Below are positions 43,721 through 52,458 of a stretch of DNA of 64,000 nucleotides, one piece after another. This DNA comes from Alkalihalobacterium sp048323755 (GTDB taxonomy: Bacteria > Bacillota > Bacilli > Bacillales > Bacillaceae_F), in assembly GCF_048323755.1 (NCBI RefSeq), contig NZ_JBLWFS010000014.1:40277-104276 (forward strand), in the 5' to 3' direction. The first letter of the stretch is position 1; each line of letters begins with the position of its first letter. Below the pieces are notes generated by a model. It worked only from the letters and a program-made list of their open reading frames with translations. It was not told where the DNA came from and did no database searches. The position numbers were made by a program, and so were the translations under genes.

Positions 43721-45514
43721 TTAGTATTTAAATTTCGCTAGAGATTTATTGAGTTTTTCAGCCATATCGGCCAGATGACTCGCCATGCTATTAACCTCCT
43801 CCATGGAAGCATTCTGTTGCTCCATGGTAGATGCCAATTCTTTTGTTCCAGCTGCTGACTGTTCACTAATGGATGCGATATTTTCAACTTCTTTTAGTGC
43901 TTGATCCGTTCGGTCGTGGATTTGTTGCGACGCCGTGCTCACTTCTTTAATTAGGATGTCCATTTCTTCAATCATTTTGGCTATATCGTTAAATGATTTG
44001 CGGTTTCCATCTATCACTTCTGATCCTACCTGAACTTCACGAACCACTTCGTTCATAGATTGTCCAACCTGATCGGTTTCTTGCTGCAAAGAATGAATAA
44101 TATCGGCGATTTGACCAGTGGACTTAGACGACTGTTCTGCCAGCTTGCGCACTTCATCCGCCACCACGGCAAAACCTTTGCCCTGTTCACCAGCACGGGC
44201 TGCTTCAATCGCTGCATTTAAGGCTAGCAAATTAGTCTGCTCGGCAATATTAGAAATAACACCTAAAATTTGATAGATTTCGTGTGATTTTTCTCCCAAT
44301 GTTTTGACAACACTTGCAGTGGAGGTTACTCTTCCTTCTATGGCCTTCATTTGTTCAATGGTCTGTTTCATGCTTTCTAGCCCATTATTCGAAACCTCAT
44401 TCGCTTTTTGAGAGCTTTCTAACATGCTGATCGAATATTGGGCGATCTGTTTGGCTTCATAATTCACTTCGGTAATCTTGTCCAACGTCTCTGCCGTATG
44501 GAATGCTTGTGTTGTGGCACCACCGGATAACTCCTCGGTGGTAGCAGAGACTTGCTCAACACCATTGGTCATTTCATGAGATGAAGCTGTCAATTCTTCA
44601 CTTGAAGCGGCTACCTGCTCGGAAATACGTGCTGATTCTCGAATTAGATTTCGGATGTTTTCTGACATCGTATTCACCGCTTTCGCTAATTGTCCAACTT
44701 CATCCTGTGATTTTGTCTGGACTTGTTCGACTGTTACATCTCCTTCTGCAATCTTGGACGCAACTTGCTGAATTTGCTTAATGGTAAATATGCGCTTATG
44801 GTTAAGGATATAAAACAAAACAACAGCTAGGACGATAGTAAAAATAATCAGGGTAAAAATGATATACCGTAATGCCTCAAGTGACTCAAAAAACTCTTCT
44901 GTGTAAGCCCCTATTCCAATCGTCCAATCCCAAGGTTCAAAGTAGTCAGTATACATGATTTTTTCGCGTTCAGCGGTTTCTCCAGGATTCATCCAAGCGT
45001 AAAAGAAGTACCGTTCGTCTACCTCGCCCAGTCTGGATAAATCAATTGCCTTCTGTATGAGCAACATGCCATCAGCTGTTTCAATTCCTATATAGTTTTT
45101 CCCGATTTGTAAAGCAGGGTGAACTTGAGCCGTACCTCCACTGTCAAAAGCAAACATGTACCCGTCTACCCCATACCGAAAACCAGATTGACTATAATCT
45201 CTTGTAGTCGTGCCATCTTCCCGCACGACCTCCGGACCATTAAGAAGCAGTCGTGCCCTCTCCTGCGCTTCTTCCAAAGTCAGGTTCCCAGCTTGCACCT
45301 CATCCTCTAGGTAGATCAATGTAGTTTTCGCAGCGCTCGCAATATGATATAGATCTGCTTTATTAGTATTGATAAACTCCTGCTTAGAGTAATGAAATGT
45401 AATCACCCCGATGACACTGCTGCTTATTACCATAATAATAATCACAATTAAAACTAACTCAAACATTATTCCTCTTGAAAACCGTTTTCTAGATGTTGAT
45501 TTTTCTTGACCCAT
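43721..45514 (-). CDS. Methyl-accepting chemotaxis protein (Cache sensor)
   Basis: This 597-residue chemoreceptor has helix 1 (about 17-40), an extracellular Cache sensor with FAFDSGGTAQVHPALQIGKN and WTIGIGAYTEEFF segments, helix 2 (about 208-232), HAMP (to about 285) and a signalling domain with EQTNLLALNAAIEAARAGEQG (split). Cache sensors of this type often bind small organic acids or other metabolites. Its promoter carries the shared signalling element, so it is probably co-regulated with the HemAT operon that follows. Confidence 0.92.
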   Translation of the reverse strand: MGQEKSTSRKRFSRGIMFELVLIVIIIMVISSSVIGVITFHYSKQEFINTNKADLYHIASAAKTTLIYLEDEVQAGNLTLEEAQERARLLLNGPEVVREDGTTTRDYSQSGFRYGVDGYMFAFDSGGTAQVHPALQIGKNYIGIETADGMLLIQKAIDLSRLGEVDERYFFYAWMNPGETAEREKIMYTDYFEPWDWTIGIGAYTEEFFESLEALRYIIFTLIIFTIVLAVVLFYILNHKRIFTIKQIQQVASKIAEGDVTVEQVQTKSQDEVGQLAKAVNTMSENIRNLIRESARISEQVAASSEELTASSHEMTNGVEQVSATTEELSGGATTQAFHTAETLDKITEVNYEAKQIAQYSISMLESSQKANEVSNNGLESMKQTIEQMKAIEGRVTSTASVVKTLGEKSHEIYQILGVISNIAEQTNLLALNAAIEAARAGEQGKGFAVVADEVRKLAEQSSKSTGQIADIIHSLQQETDQVGQSMNEVVREVQVGSEVIDGNRKSFNDIAKMIEEMDILIKEVSTASQQIHDRTDQALKEVENIASISEQSAAGTKELASTMEQQNASMEEVNSMASHLADMAEKLNKSLAKFKY

Positions 45515-45580
45515 ACCAATACAATCCCCTCTGAAATAAATGAATTGATGAACTGTAATACCTTTTTCATAAGTTTTTTT

Positions 45581-45693
45581 GTATTCAGGATTTAATACCT
45601 ATGACTTTTATATTGTTTTATAAACTCAGAATATTCGATAAATGTTAGGGAAGTTATCTAAAAAAATGTTAGAAAAGTATTTAGAATTCCAAG
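45581..45693 (-). promoter_or_regulatory. Shared signalling promoter element, copy 4
   Basis: Plus-strand landmarks are GTATTCAGGATTTAATACC, TATGACTTTT, CTCAGAATATTCGATAA, TGTTAGGGAAGT at 45643 and TGTTAGAAAAGT at 45667 (24-bp spacing), then ATTTAGAATTCCAAG. It lies between the divergent chemoreceptor and ger operon 2. Confidence 0.75.
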
Positions 45694-45712
45694 AACTTTA
45701 ACTTTACACGTG

Positions 45713-45741
45713 GTATAGTTTCGCATGATTGTTAAATACTA
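45713..45741 (+). promoter_or_regulatory. Candidate sigma-G-type promoter of ger operon 2
   Basis: GTATA at 45713-45717 and AATACTA at 45735-45741 are 17 bp apart. Only the first base of the -10 differs from the forespore sigma-G pattern (GNATR, then CANANTA). The gene starts 38 bases later. Confidence 0.45.
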
Positions 45742-45778
45742 GGTAAAGCTAGTTTTATTGCCTATGGAGGAATAGTGT

Positions 45779-47305
45779 ATGTATTTTCTAAAGAAGAAAA
45801 GATGGGAACAATCTCATATTCAAAATATAAGACAACTTTCGAGAGCACCTCAACCTATTCTCAGTAATGTATTAGCAAATATAAAATTAATTAAATCTTC
45901 CCTTCACCATACCAGTGATTTATCAGTTAGGGAGTTAACTTTTAACAACAAACTAATTTCAATTGTCTTTATTAATACTGTTGTAAATAGTGAAACACTA
46001 GAGACGAAAGTAATCCAACAATTAATCAATCATCCGGCGACTTCGATTATAGATACAGTTACGGTCAAAGAGATTAGTAAAACGGAATCATTGGACCAAG
46101 TGGTTTCTAAAGTTGTACAAGGGAATACCGTCATTTTTTTAGAAGGAGAAACGTATGCGTTTATTTTAGGTACATCTTCGTTTGAAAAAAGAGCGATCGA
46201 AGAACCATCTAGTGAGCAAGTCGTAAAAGGTCCTCATGATGGATTTGTTGAGCATCTAGATGTCAATATTAATATGATTAGAAATAGGGTTAAAACTAGA
46301 AACATAGTCATAAAAGATTGGATTTTAGGGAAGGAATCTAATACTCGTGTTGCACTAGTATACATACCTTCAATTGCTAATGATGAGGTCGTACAAGAAG
46401 TCGAACGCAGAATATCAAGTATAAATACAGATATCGTTCAATCACCTGGGCATTTGGAAGCGTATATTGAAGACACTTCTTGGTCTCCTTTTCAACAAAT
46501 TTTAAGTACAGAAAGAGTTGACCGGACTGTATTTAATCTAATGGAAGGAAGAGTAGCTGTAATAACCGATGGAAGTCCCTCAGCACTCATAATGCCAATT
46601 ACGTTTTTTGCTTTTTACCAAACCCCTGACGATTACAATAACAGGTGGTTTATCGGTTCATTCTTTCGTTTAATAAGGATTTTTTGTTTTTTTCTAGCGA
46701 TTTCATTGCCTGCTTTATATATTTCACTTGTCTCTTATCATTATGAGATTATCCCATTCGATTTATTATTTAATGTCAAAGCGTCCGTGGATGACGTCCC
46801 TTTTCACCCTTTAGTCGAAGCTATATTTATGCAAATTGTTTTAGAGTTATTAAAAGAAGCATCCATCCGCCTTCCTAATCCAATTGCACAAACCATCGGT
46901 ATAGTTGGTGGTTTAGTTATAGGCACGGCAATCGTGGAAGCTAGCTTAGTCTCAAACACAATGGTGGTTATTATAGCATTGACTGCTATCGCATCTTTTG
47001 TTGTACCCATCAATGAAATGGGGACTACCGTTAGACTATTGGGATTCCCTTTAATGCTATCAGCTTATTTACTAGGGCTTATTGGAATTGTATTTGGACT
47101 ATTGATTTTATTAATTCATTTATGCAAGTTAGAATCGTTTGGATCTCCTTACTTTGCACCTCTTGCACCGGTACGATTTAAAGATCTTAAGGATACCTTT
47201 ATTCGTACCCCTTTATGGAAAATGAATCAAAGGCCTACTACACCTCAACCAGACAATGTAGAAAGACAGCATAATGCTAGAGGATGGGATAACAGTGACA
47301 ACTAA
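45779..47305 (+). CDS. Spore germination protein, GerA/GerAA family (operon 2)
   Basis: This 508-residue A subunit has a soluble N-terminal domain with the family segment VKGPHDGFVEHLDVNINMIR (split, about 150-172), membrane helices (about 290-450) including ALPxLYISL-type and PNPIAQTIGIVGGLVIGTAIVE (split) motifs, and a short Pro/Gln-rich tail. GGAGG lies eight bases before the ATG. Gene order here is AA, AB, AC, the usual one, unlike operon 1, so the two operons are not simple recent copies. Confidence 0.92.
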   Translation: MYFLKKKRWEQSHIQNIRQLSRAPQPILSNVLANIKLIKSSLHHTSDLSVRELTFNNKLISIVFINTVVNSETLETKVIQQLINHPATSIIDTVTVKEISKTESLDQVVSKVVQGNTVIFLEGETYAFILGTSSFEKRAIEEPSSEQVVKGPHDGFVEHLDVNINMIRNRVKTRNIVIKDWILGKESNTRVALVYIPSIANDEVVQEVERRISSINTDIVQSPGHLEAYIEDTSWSPFQQILSTERVDRTVFNLMEGRVAVITDGSPSALIMPITFFAFYQTPDDYNNRWFIGSFFRLIRIFCFFLAISLPALYISLVSYHYEIIPFDLLFNVKASVDDVPFHPLVEAIFMQIVLELLKEASIRLPNPIAQTIGIVGGLVIGTAIVEASLVSNTMVVIIALTAIASFVVPINEMGTTVRLLGFPLMLSAYLLGLIGIVFGLLILLIHLCKLESFGSPYFAPLAPVRFKDLKDTFIRTPLWKMNQRPTTPQPDNVERQHNARGWDNSDN

Positions 47306-48398
47306 TACTCATATTTCAACGAATCAGTTACTTTTTTTAATCTTCCAATCTCAAATTGGGGTTGGTGTACTTTCTTTAGCACATGAAATCTATTTAAATG
47401 CAGGTACAGATGGCTGGATTTCAATCATAATTGCAGGCATGGCCACTTTATTTTTGGTATTAATTATACTCACATTAACTAAACAGTATCCCCAAGATAC
47501 GTTATACGAATTTTCCTCAAAAATAACAGGGAGATTTTTCGGTAATTTCATTTCTTGCTTATATGTTCTATACTTTTTCAGTGTAAGCATTTTAATCATT
47601 CAACTATCTACTGGTGTAATTAAAAAATGGCTTCTCCCTTTAACACCTAAATGGATACTCTTTTTAAGTTTTATCATTGTTACCGTTTATTTAGCTAAAG
47701 AAAGTATAAGAATTATTGCTAGGGTTTATGTAATTGTATCGCTATTAGTTATAGTTCTAATCGTATTAATTCTTAGTACCTATGGTGATGTTAATCTTAA
47801 ATATCTTTTTCCTGTTGGTCAAAGTGGATTTGAAAATATGATGTTAGGCATTCATGACGCAATAGTAGCCATGTTAGGATTTGAACTACTGTTGATCATT
47901 TATCCATTCGTAAAATCTAGTCATAAACAAAAGATAAAGTACTCTATTTTGGCCATAATGGCTGTAACTATCCTTTATAGTTTTTTTGTGTTTTCAAGCT
48001 ATATATACTTTAGTCCTGACCAACTTACCATCATTCCAGAACCTCTTCTATATATGCTAAAAGCGGTAGATTATGAAGTTATTGAAAGGTTAGATCTCAT
48101 CTTTTTAGTCATTTGGATAGTACCCATGACAACTTCAATTGCAATATATATACATTTATCAAGTATCGGTCTAAGTAAATTATGTCGTCAGAAAGATCAC
48201 AAAATTTCTAGCTTCGTTATTGGTGGTTTTATTTTTCTTTTATCTTTAATTATTCCCAGCACTCCAGATGCCACAAAACAATTTGCGGAATTAATTGCAA
48301 TTGCAAGCTACATTTTTGTAGGAGGAATTCCTTTGATTTTATTGAGTATTGTTAAATTGAAACAAAAAGTCAGTAAAGGGAAAACGTATGAGATGTAA
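47295..48398 (+). CDS. Spore germination permease-like protein, GerAB family (operon 2)
   Basis: This B subunit of about 367 residues has around ten membrane helices. I prefer a GTG start at 47295 with GAGG ten bases upstream; an ATG at 47274 lies further inside the A-subunit gene without a site. Either way its 5' end overlaps the A gene. It should hold the germinant-binding pocket of receptor 2. Confidence 0.87.
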   Translation: MTTNTHISTNQLLFLIFQSQIGVGVLSLAHEIYLNAGTDGWISIIIAGMATLFLVLIILTLTKQYPQDTLYEFSSKITGRFFGNFISCLYVLYFFSVSILIIQLSTGVIKKWLLPLTPKWILFLSFIIVTVYLAKESIRIIARVYVIVSLLVIVLIVLILSTYGDVNLKYLFPVGQSGFENMMLGIHDAIVAMLGFELLLIIYPFVKSSHKQKIKYSILAIMAVTILYSFFVFSSYIYFSPDQLTIIPEPLLYMLKAVDYEVIERLDLIFLVIWIVPMTTSIAIYIHLSSIGLSKLCRQKDHKISSFVIGGFIFLLSLIIPSTPDATKQFAELIAIASYIFVGGIPLILLSIVKLKQKVSKGKTYEM

Positions 48399-49512
48399 AC
48401 TAGTGATTATTGCACTAATTAGTCTCATTCTTTTGACAAGTTGTTGGGATCAGCATTTATTAAAAGATGCTAGACTAATTTATGGAGCCAGCTTTGATTT
48501 AAATGAAGATAATTCCATGCAAACGACTATAGCCATTCGTTCCTTGAGTCCTGAAACCATTAGCGGGACCCAACACGAAGGTGCCAATGTGGTACTAAGT
48601 GCAAAAGGAAATACATTACGTGATACAAGAATGTCACTTGAGAGAGAACTTGCCGGTGAATTTGCATCTAATAAAACTCGTGTATTTATCCTTGGAGAAG
48701 AACTAGCGAAAACGGATATATATTCATTATTAGACATTCTATACCGTGACCCAAGGTTTTCCATAAGAGCATTACTTGTTGTTGCCAAAGGGCGTGGCGA
48801 AAATATTTTACATCTTGATAAAATTCAAGAAATGTTTATTAGTGAGGAAATCTTGAAGCTGGTTCAACAAGCGGAAAACAATACTTATGTTTCAAAAGAA
48901 ACCATACAGTCCATTTTTCCGATCATGTATGATCCGGGTGAAGATTTCCACTTGCCATTAATTACAATAAGTGAAGAAGGACAGACAAACATTATGGGTA
49001 TGGCCTTATTTAATGACAGAAAATATTCTGGCATAGATATTACGAGGGATGATGCTACTGTTTTACTGCTATTAAAAAACCAAGCAGGAAAGACTATAAA
49101 ATTTTCTCTTATAATACATCCAGAAGAAGAGGATAGTCGCAAGCAAATGGTATCATTTATCGTTAATGATTATACCTCAAAAAGAAAAATAAACATTATT
49201 AACGAGAAGGAAATTTCAGTTGATCTCGACTTGAAACTTAAAATAAATGTTGTTGAATATCCTAAAGAAGAGTTAGATGAAAAAGCAATTGAGGAGTTAA
49301 ATCAAAAACTTTCAGAAAAGTTAACCGAAAAGGCAAATCTTGTTACTCAAATATTACAAGAGGCTAATTGTGATGCTTTAGGTATTGGAAGAGAATTAAT
49401 CGCTTTTCATCCAGAGGTATGGAAGCAACTCGATTGGAAAGTTGATTTTCCGCAGATTAATTTTTCTACTAAAGCCGATGTAGAAATCATAGGGACAGGG
49501 ATTTTAAAATAA
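48388..49512 (+). CDS. Spore germination lipoprotein, Ger(x)C family (operon 2)
   Basis: This 374-residue lipoprotein has the lipobox LLTSC (Cys19) followed by WDQHLLKDARLIYGASFDL, and the three-domain GerAC fold with C-terminal YPKEELDE region. Its start overlaps the B-subunit gene by 11 bases, implying translational coupling. It completes receptor operon 2. Confidence 0.92.
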   Translation: MRCKLVIIALISLILLTSCWDQHLLKDARLIYGASFDLNEDNSMQTTIAIRSLSPETISGTQHEGANVVLSAKGNTLRDTRMSLERELAGEFASNKTRVFILGEELAKTDIYSLLDILYRDPRFSIRALLVVAKGRGENILHLDKIQEMFISEEILKLVQQAENNTYVSKETIQSIFPIMYDPGEDFHLPLITISEEGQTNIMGMALFNDRKYSGIDITRDDATVLLLLKNQAGKTIKFSLIIHPEEEDSRKQMVSFIVNDYTSKRKINIINEKEISVDLDLKLKINVVEYPKEELDEKAIEELNQKLSEKLTEKANLVTQILQEANCDALGIGRELIAFHPEVWKQLDWKVDFPQINFSTKADVEIIGTGILK

Positions 49513-49519
49513 TTTATAT

Positions 49520-49600
49520 CTAATGACTTTCCGAACTTCTTTTGAGATTACAATATTTTAGTTAAAAATGTAGAGAAAAGAATGATAGAAAAGTATTAAA
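49520..49600. promoter_or_regulatory. Degenerate copy of the shared promoter element after ger operon 2
   Basis: CTAATGACTTTCC, ACAATATTTTAG, TGTAGAGAAAAG and TGATAGAAAAGTATT appear in the same order as in the intact elements. It lies just past the gerC-type stop codon and has no gene to serve. With copy 4 it brackets ger operon 2. Confidence 0.5.
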
Positions 49601-49654
49601 CTTTATATCCTGTTCTATTAAGTCCCGTGCTTGTAAATTAGTTATAAAAACACA

Positions 49655-49698
49655 CAAAAAAAGAACTGACACTTGAAAAGGTGCCAGTTCTTTTTAAC
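49655..49698. terminator. Bidirectional terminator
   Basis: AAAGAACTG(A)CAC pairs with GTG(C)CAGTTCTTT around a TTGAAAAG loop, with A-runs left and T-runs right. It serves ger operon 2 (plus) and the small gene at 49757 (minus). Confidence 0.8.
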
Positions 49699-49756
49699 AC
49701 GTAAGTTTTACGAATTATCCTTCGTAACATGTTTTGGAAGAATTTCTTCTTTATTC

Positions 49757-49951
49757 TTAGAAAGGTTTATTCGGTTGATACGTCGGCTGTTGATTCTGTG
49801 CTTCGTATTGGTGACTTTTCGCTATAGCATCTTGGACATTTTCATCCAGGGAGAACTCAGTATCTGTATGATCAAATTGTTCAGCGTTATTTTGATTTTG
49901 GACAACTTGTTGCTGCTCTTGTACTTCTTTTAAATTTTGGCGCTTTTTCAT
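49757..49951 (-). CDS. Small Gln/Asn-rich protein (possible gamma-type SASP)
   Basis: This 64-residue hydrophilic protein is rich in Gln, Asn and Glu, with QEQQQVVQNQNNAEQFDHTD followed by TEFSLDEN. The composition and TEF-S motif recall gamma-type small acid-soluble spore proteins (TEFASET), but it lacks their tandem repeats. AAAGGAG precedes the ATG. A spore or coat role is suggested only by composition. Confidence 0.55.
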   Translation of the reverse strand: MKKRQNLKEVQEQQQVVQNQNNAEQFDHTDTEFSLDENVQDAIAKSHQYEAQNQQPTYQPNKPF

Positions 49952-50153
49952 TACTCATCTCTCCTTTGAACAAAATTATATCCGTAGATTTTCCAACCAT
50001 TGATTATTTATACGACTGCTTCTGTAATTATTAATGGAGGTCCTTTACCTGCCATACGAGCGAGTCGTAATAATACAGCATACTCCCGAACGACTTATTC
50101 ATTCATCCCCGAACGAAAAAAGATTGATAAAAAAGTGAACGCCTAACATTGAT

Positions 50154-51296
50154 TTAGTCTGCTAAAAGCATTTTTGAAATAACGAGACGTTGAACTTCTT
50201 GTGTTCCTTCGTAAATTTGAGTAATTTTAGCATCACGCATGTAGCGCTCAACAGGATATTCTTTTGTATAGCCGTACCCGCCAAATACTTGAACCGCTTC
50301 AATCGCAACTTCCATCGCTGTATCACCAGCCATTAATTTAGAGATGGCTGATTCTTTCCCATATGAAAGGCCTTCGCTTTCTCTCCATGCAGCTTGATAC
50401 GTGAGTAAACGGGAAGCTTCTACTTTTGTCGCCATGTTCGCTAATTTAAAAGCAACTCCTTGTTGTGAGGCAATTGATTTTCCGAATTGCTTACGTTCTT
50501 TTGCATAGGCAACCGACGCATCAAGTGCACCTTGAGCAATTCCCACTGCTTGAGCTGCGATTCCGTTACGTCCACCATCTAATGTCATCATCGCAATCTT
50601 AAAGCCTTCTCCTTCTTTACCGAGAAGGTTTTCTTTTGGTACACGGACATCTTCAAAAATGATTTCAGTTGTCGGTGACGAACGAATTCCTAATTTCTTT
50701 TCTTTTTTTCCTACTGAAAAACCTGGCATATCACTTTCAACGATAAATGCACTCGTTCCTCTATGTTTTTGTTCAGGATCTGTTAAGGCAAATACGACGT
50801 AAATATCAGCTTCACCGCCGTTTGTAATGAAAATCTTTGAACCGTTTAAAATGTAATCGTCGCCATCACGTCTAGCTGTCGTTTTCATTGCAGCTGCATC
50901 TGATCCAGAACTAGGCTCAGTTAAACCATATGCACCTATCTTTTTTCCTTCTGCCAGTGGACGAAGATACTTTTGTTTTTGCTCTTCTGTACCAAACTTA
51001 TACAAGGGCCAGCCGGCTAATGAAGTATGTGCAGATAATGTAGTTCCCATCGCTGCATCTACTCTAGATAATTCTTCCACTGCGATACAATAGCTTAAAT
51101 AATCAGCACCGATTCCACCGTATTCTTCAGGCCAAGGAATACCGGTTAAACCGAGTTCGGCCATTTTATTAAATAATTCACGGTCAAAACGCTCTTCTTC
51201 ATCACGTTCGTGTGCTGTAGGACCTACTTCATTTTCAGCAAAGTCACGTACCATTTTTTTAATCATTTGTTGTTCATCTGATAATTGAAAATTCAT
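50154..51296 (-). CDS. Acyl-CoA dehydrogenase
   Basis: This 380-residue FAD enzyme oxidises acyl-CoA to the trans-2-enoyl-CoA. The N-terminal helical, central beta and C-terminal helical domains are present. Family signatures include GAYGLTEPSSGSD (about 128-140), RKQFGKSIASQQGV, and the catalytic Glu in IYEGTQEVQRLVI near the C-terminus. The ATG at 51296 follows GGGGAG; a start at 51314 is less likely. It lies downstream of a TetR-type regulator and is likely controlled by it in fatty-acid degradation. Confidence 0.93.
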   Translation of the reverse strand: MNFQLSDEQQMIKKMVRDFAENEVGPTAHERDEEERFDRELFNKMAELGLTGIPWPEEYGGIGADYLSYCIAVEELSRVDAAMGTTLSAHTSLAGWPLYKFGTEEQKQKYLRPLAEGKKIGAYGLTEPSSGSDAAAMKTTARRDGDDYILNGSKIFITNGGEADIYVVFALTDPEQKHRGTSAFIVESDMPGFSVGKKEKKLGIRSSPTTEIIFEDVRVPKENLLGKEGEGFKIAMMTLDGGRNGIAAQAVGIAQGALDASVAYAKERKQFGKSIASQQGVAFKLANMATKVEASRLLTYQAAWRESEGLSYGKESAISKLMAGDTAMEVAIEAVQVFGGYGYTKEYPVERYMRDAKITQIYEGTQEVQRLVISKMLLAD

Positions 51297-51391
51297 CTTC
51301 TGTTCTCTCCCCATACCCTTTATTTTTTAGGCTATTTCTAAAAGATACCATTTGTTTTAACATTCTTCATCTATGTGAAAACGTTGAAACC

Positions 51392-52015
51392 TTATTCATC
51401 ATCAAGAAAATACTCTTGATATCTTGGGTTTTGTTTTGCTTTTTTTGTAAGTAATGCATTCATTATAAAATCGATATAAACATCGGCGATTTGATCGATG
51501 GAAATGCTGCGGTTTTTTTCATACCATTGATACGTCCAGTTAACCATTCCGAACATCGCCATTCCGTTTAGTAAAAGTGGGGTGTTTGAACGAATTTCAC
51601 CAGCTTTTATACCCTCTTCTAATATCGTAAAAATATAATCTTGATACTCGTCTCGTTTTAGCTTAATTTTCTCGAAATACTCAGGAGCAAGGTAATGTGT
51701 TTCACGGTACATAACTGATATTTCAAAATTATAAACATCAAAAGCGGTTATAAACGCACGAATCATTGCTTCCAACTTTTCGATTGGGCTCTCTCTTTCA
51801 ATAGCTGCAGCTTTTCCGGTATCCATAACATAGGTAAGGATAAAATCATTTATTTGATATAAAAGCTCATCTTTGGATTGAAAGTGATGATAGAAACCAC
51901 CGTTGGAAACACCAGCTTCTTTAGCTATCATCCGGACAGAAACTTCATGAAAACCTTTTTCTTTAAATAAAGTTAATGCTGAGTCAATAATTCTCTTCTT
52001 TGTACTTTCCGACAC
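51392..52015 (-). CDS. TetR-family regulator (FadR-like)
   Basis: This 207-residue regulator has the N-terminal TetR HTH (KRIIDSALTLFKEKGFHEVSVRMIAKEAGVSNGGFYHHF, split, about 7-46) and a helical ligand domain. It lies between an acyl-CoA dehydrogenase and an acyl-CoA ligase, and operator-like palindromes precede both transcription units. A fatty-acid-degradation repressor relieved by long-chain acyl-CoA, as for FadR/YsiA of Bacillus, is the likely role. The start is a GTG behind GGAGG. Confidence 0.87.
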   Translation of the reverse strand: MSESTKKRIIDSALTLFKEKGFHEVSVRMIAKEAGVSNGGFYHHFQSKDELLYQINDFILTYVMDTGKAAAIERESPIEKLEAMIRAFITAFDVYNFEISVMYRETHYLAPEYFEKIKLKRDEYQDYIFTILEEGIKAGEIRSNTPLLLNGMAMFGMVNWTYQWYEKNRSISIDQIADVYIDFIMNALLTKKAKQNPRYQEYFLDDE

Positions 52016-52091
52016 AACTTACTTCCTCCTATAAGTAACCTTTTATTTTTAGAAGATTGGTAGTGTTAGGTTACTACTTCCCTTTAAACAT

Positions 52092-52274
52092 TCAATTACG
52101 TTCAAGCTCGTTCTTCCAACGATTTAATTTTGAGACGAGTTCATGGAAATAATCATTAAATGGATACGAAGCGGCAATTTGTCCTAGTTCGTCCTCATTC
52201 AAGTTTTTCAATTCTTCCTCTAATTTACTTAACTCATTAATAGAGCCATCTAGGAGCTGAATTACTCTATCCAT
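52092..52274 (-). CDS. Small helical hypothetical protein
   Basis: This protein of about 60 residues is predicted to be all-helical and charged (LLDGSINELSKLEEELKNLN) with a C-terminal LVSKLNRWKNELERN. I use the ATG at 52274, since GAGGTGA overlaps the ATG three codons upstream. It is the first gene after the operator palindrome, 76 bases ahead of the TetR gene, and is likely co-transcribed with it. I do not recognise the family. Confidence 0.6.
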   Translation of the reverse strand: MDRVIQLLDGSINELSKLEEELKNLNEDELGQIAASYPFNDYFHELVSKLNRWKNELERN

Positions 52275-52314
52275 ATGGTTCATTCACCTCAAATATTATT
52301 TTGTATTTTGCACG

Positions 52315-52332
52315 CGACCGATCAATCGGTCG
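52315..52332. promoter_or_regulatory. TetR-type operator palindrome
   Basis: CGACCGAT, CA and ATCGGTCG form a perfect 8-bp-arm palindrome about 40 bp upstream of the small helical gene and the tetR-type operon. It is a candidate site for the TetR regulator encoded downstream. Confidence 0.65.
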
Positions 52333-52408
52333 GTTTATGTTAATATTAAGAATATTCACCGTATTTGTCAACTACTAACTATTTTTTTCTATATGTTCCA
52401 TAAACTAA

Positions 52409-52445
52409 AACAACGAATGGATCTTTGGAAGGTCCATTCGTTGTT
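52409..52445 (-). terminator. Terminator of the acyl-CoA ligase gene
   Basis: AACAACGAATGGA pairs with TCCATTCGTTGTT (13-bp stem, 11-base loop) just past the ligase stop codon. On the minus strand it is followed by TTAGTTTATGG. Confidence 0.7.
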
Positions 52446-52458
52446 TGTATTCGTTCAA

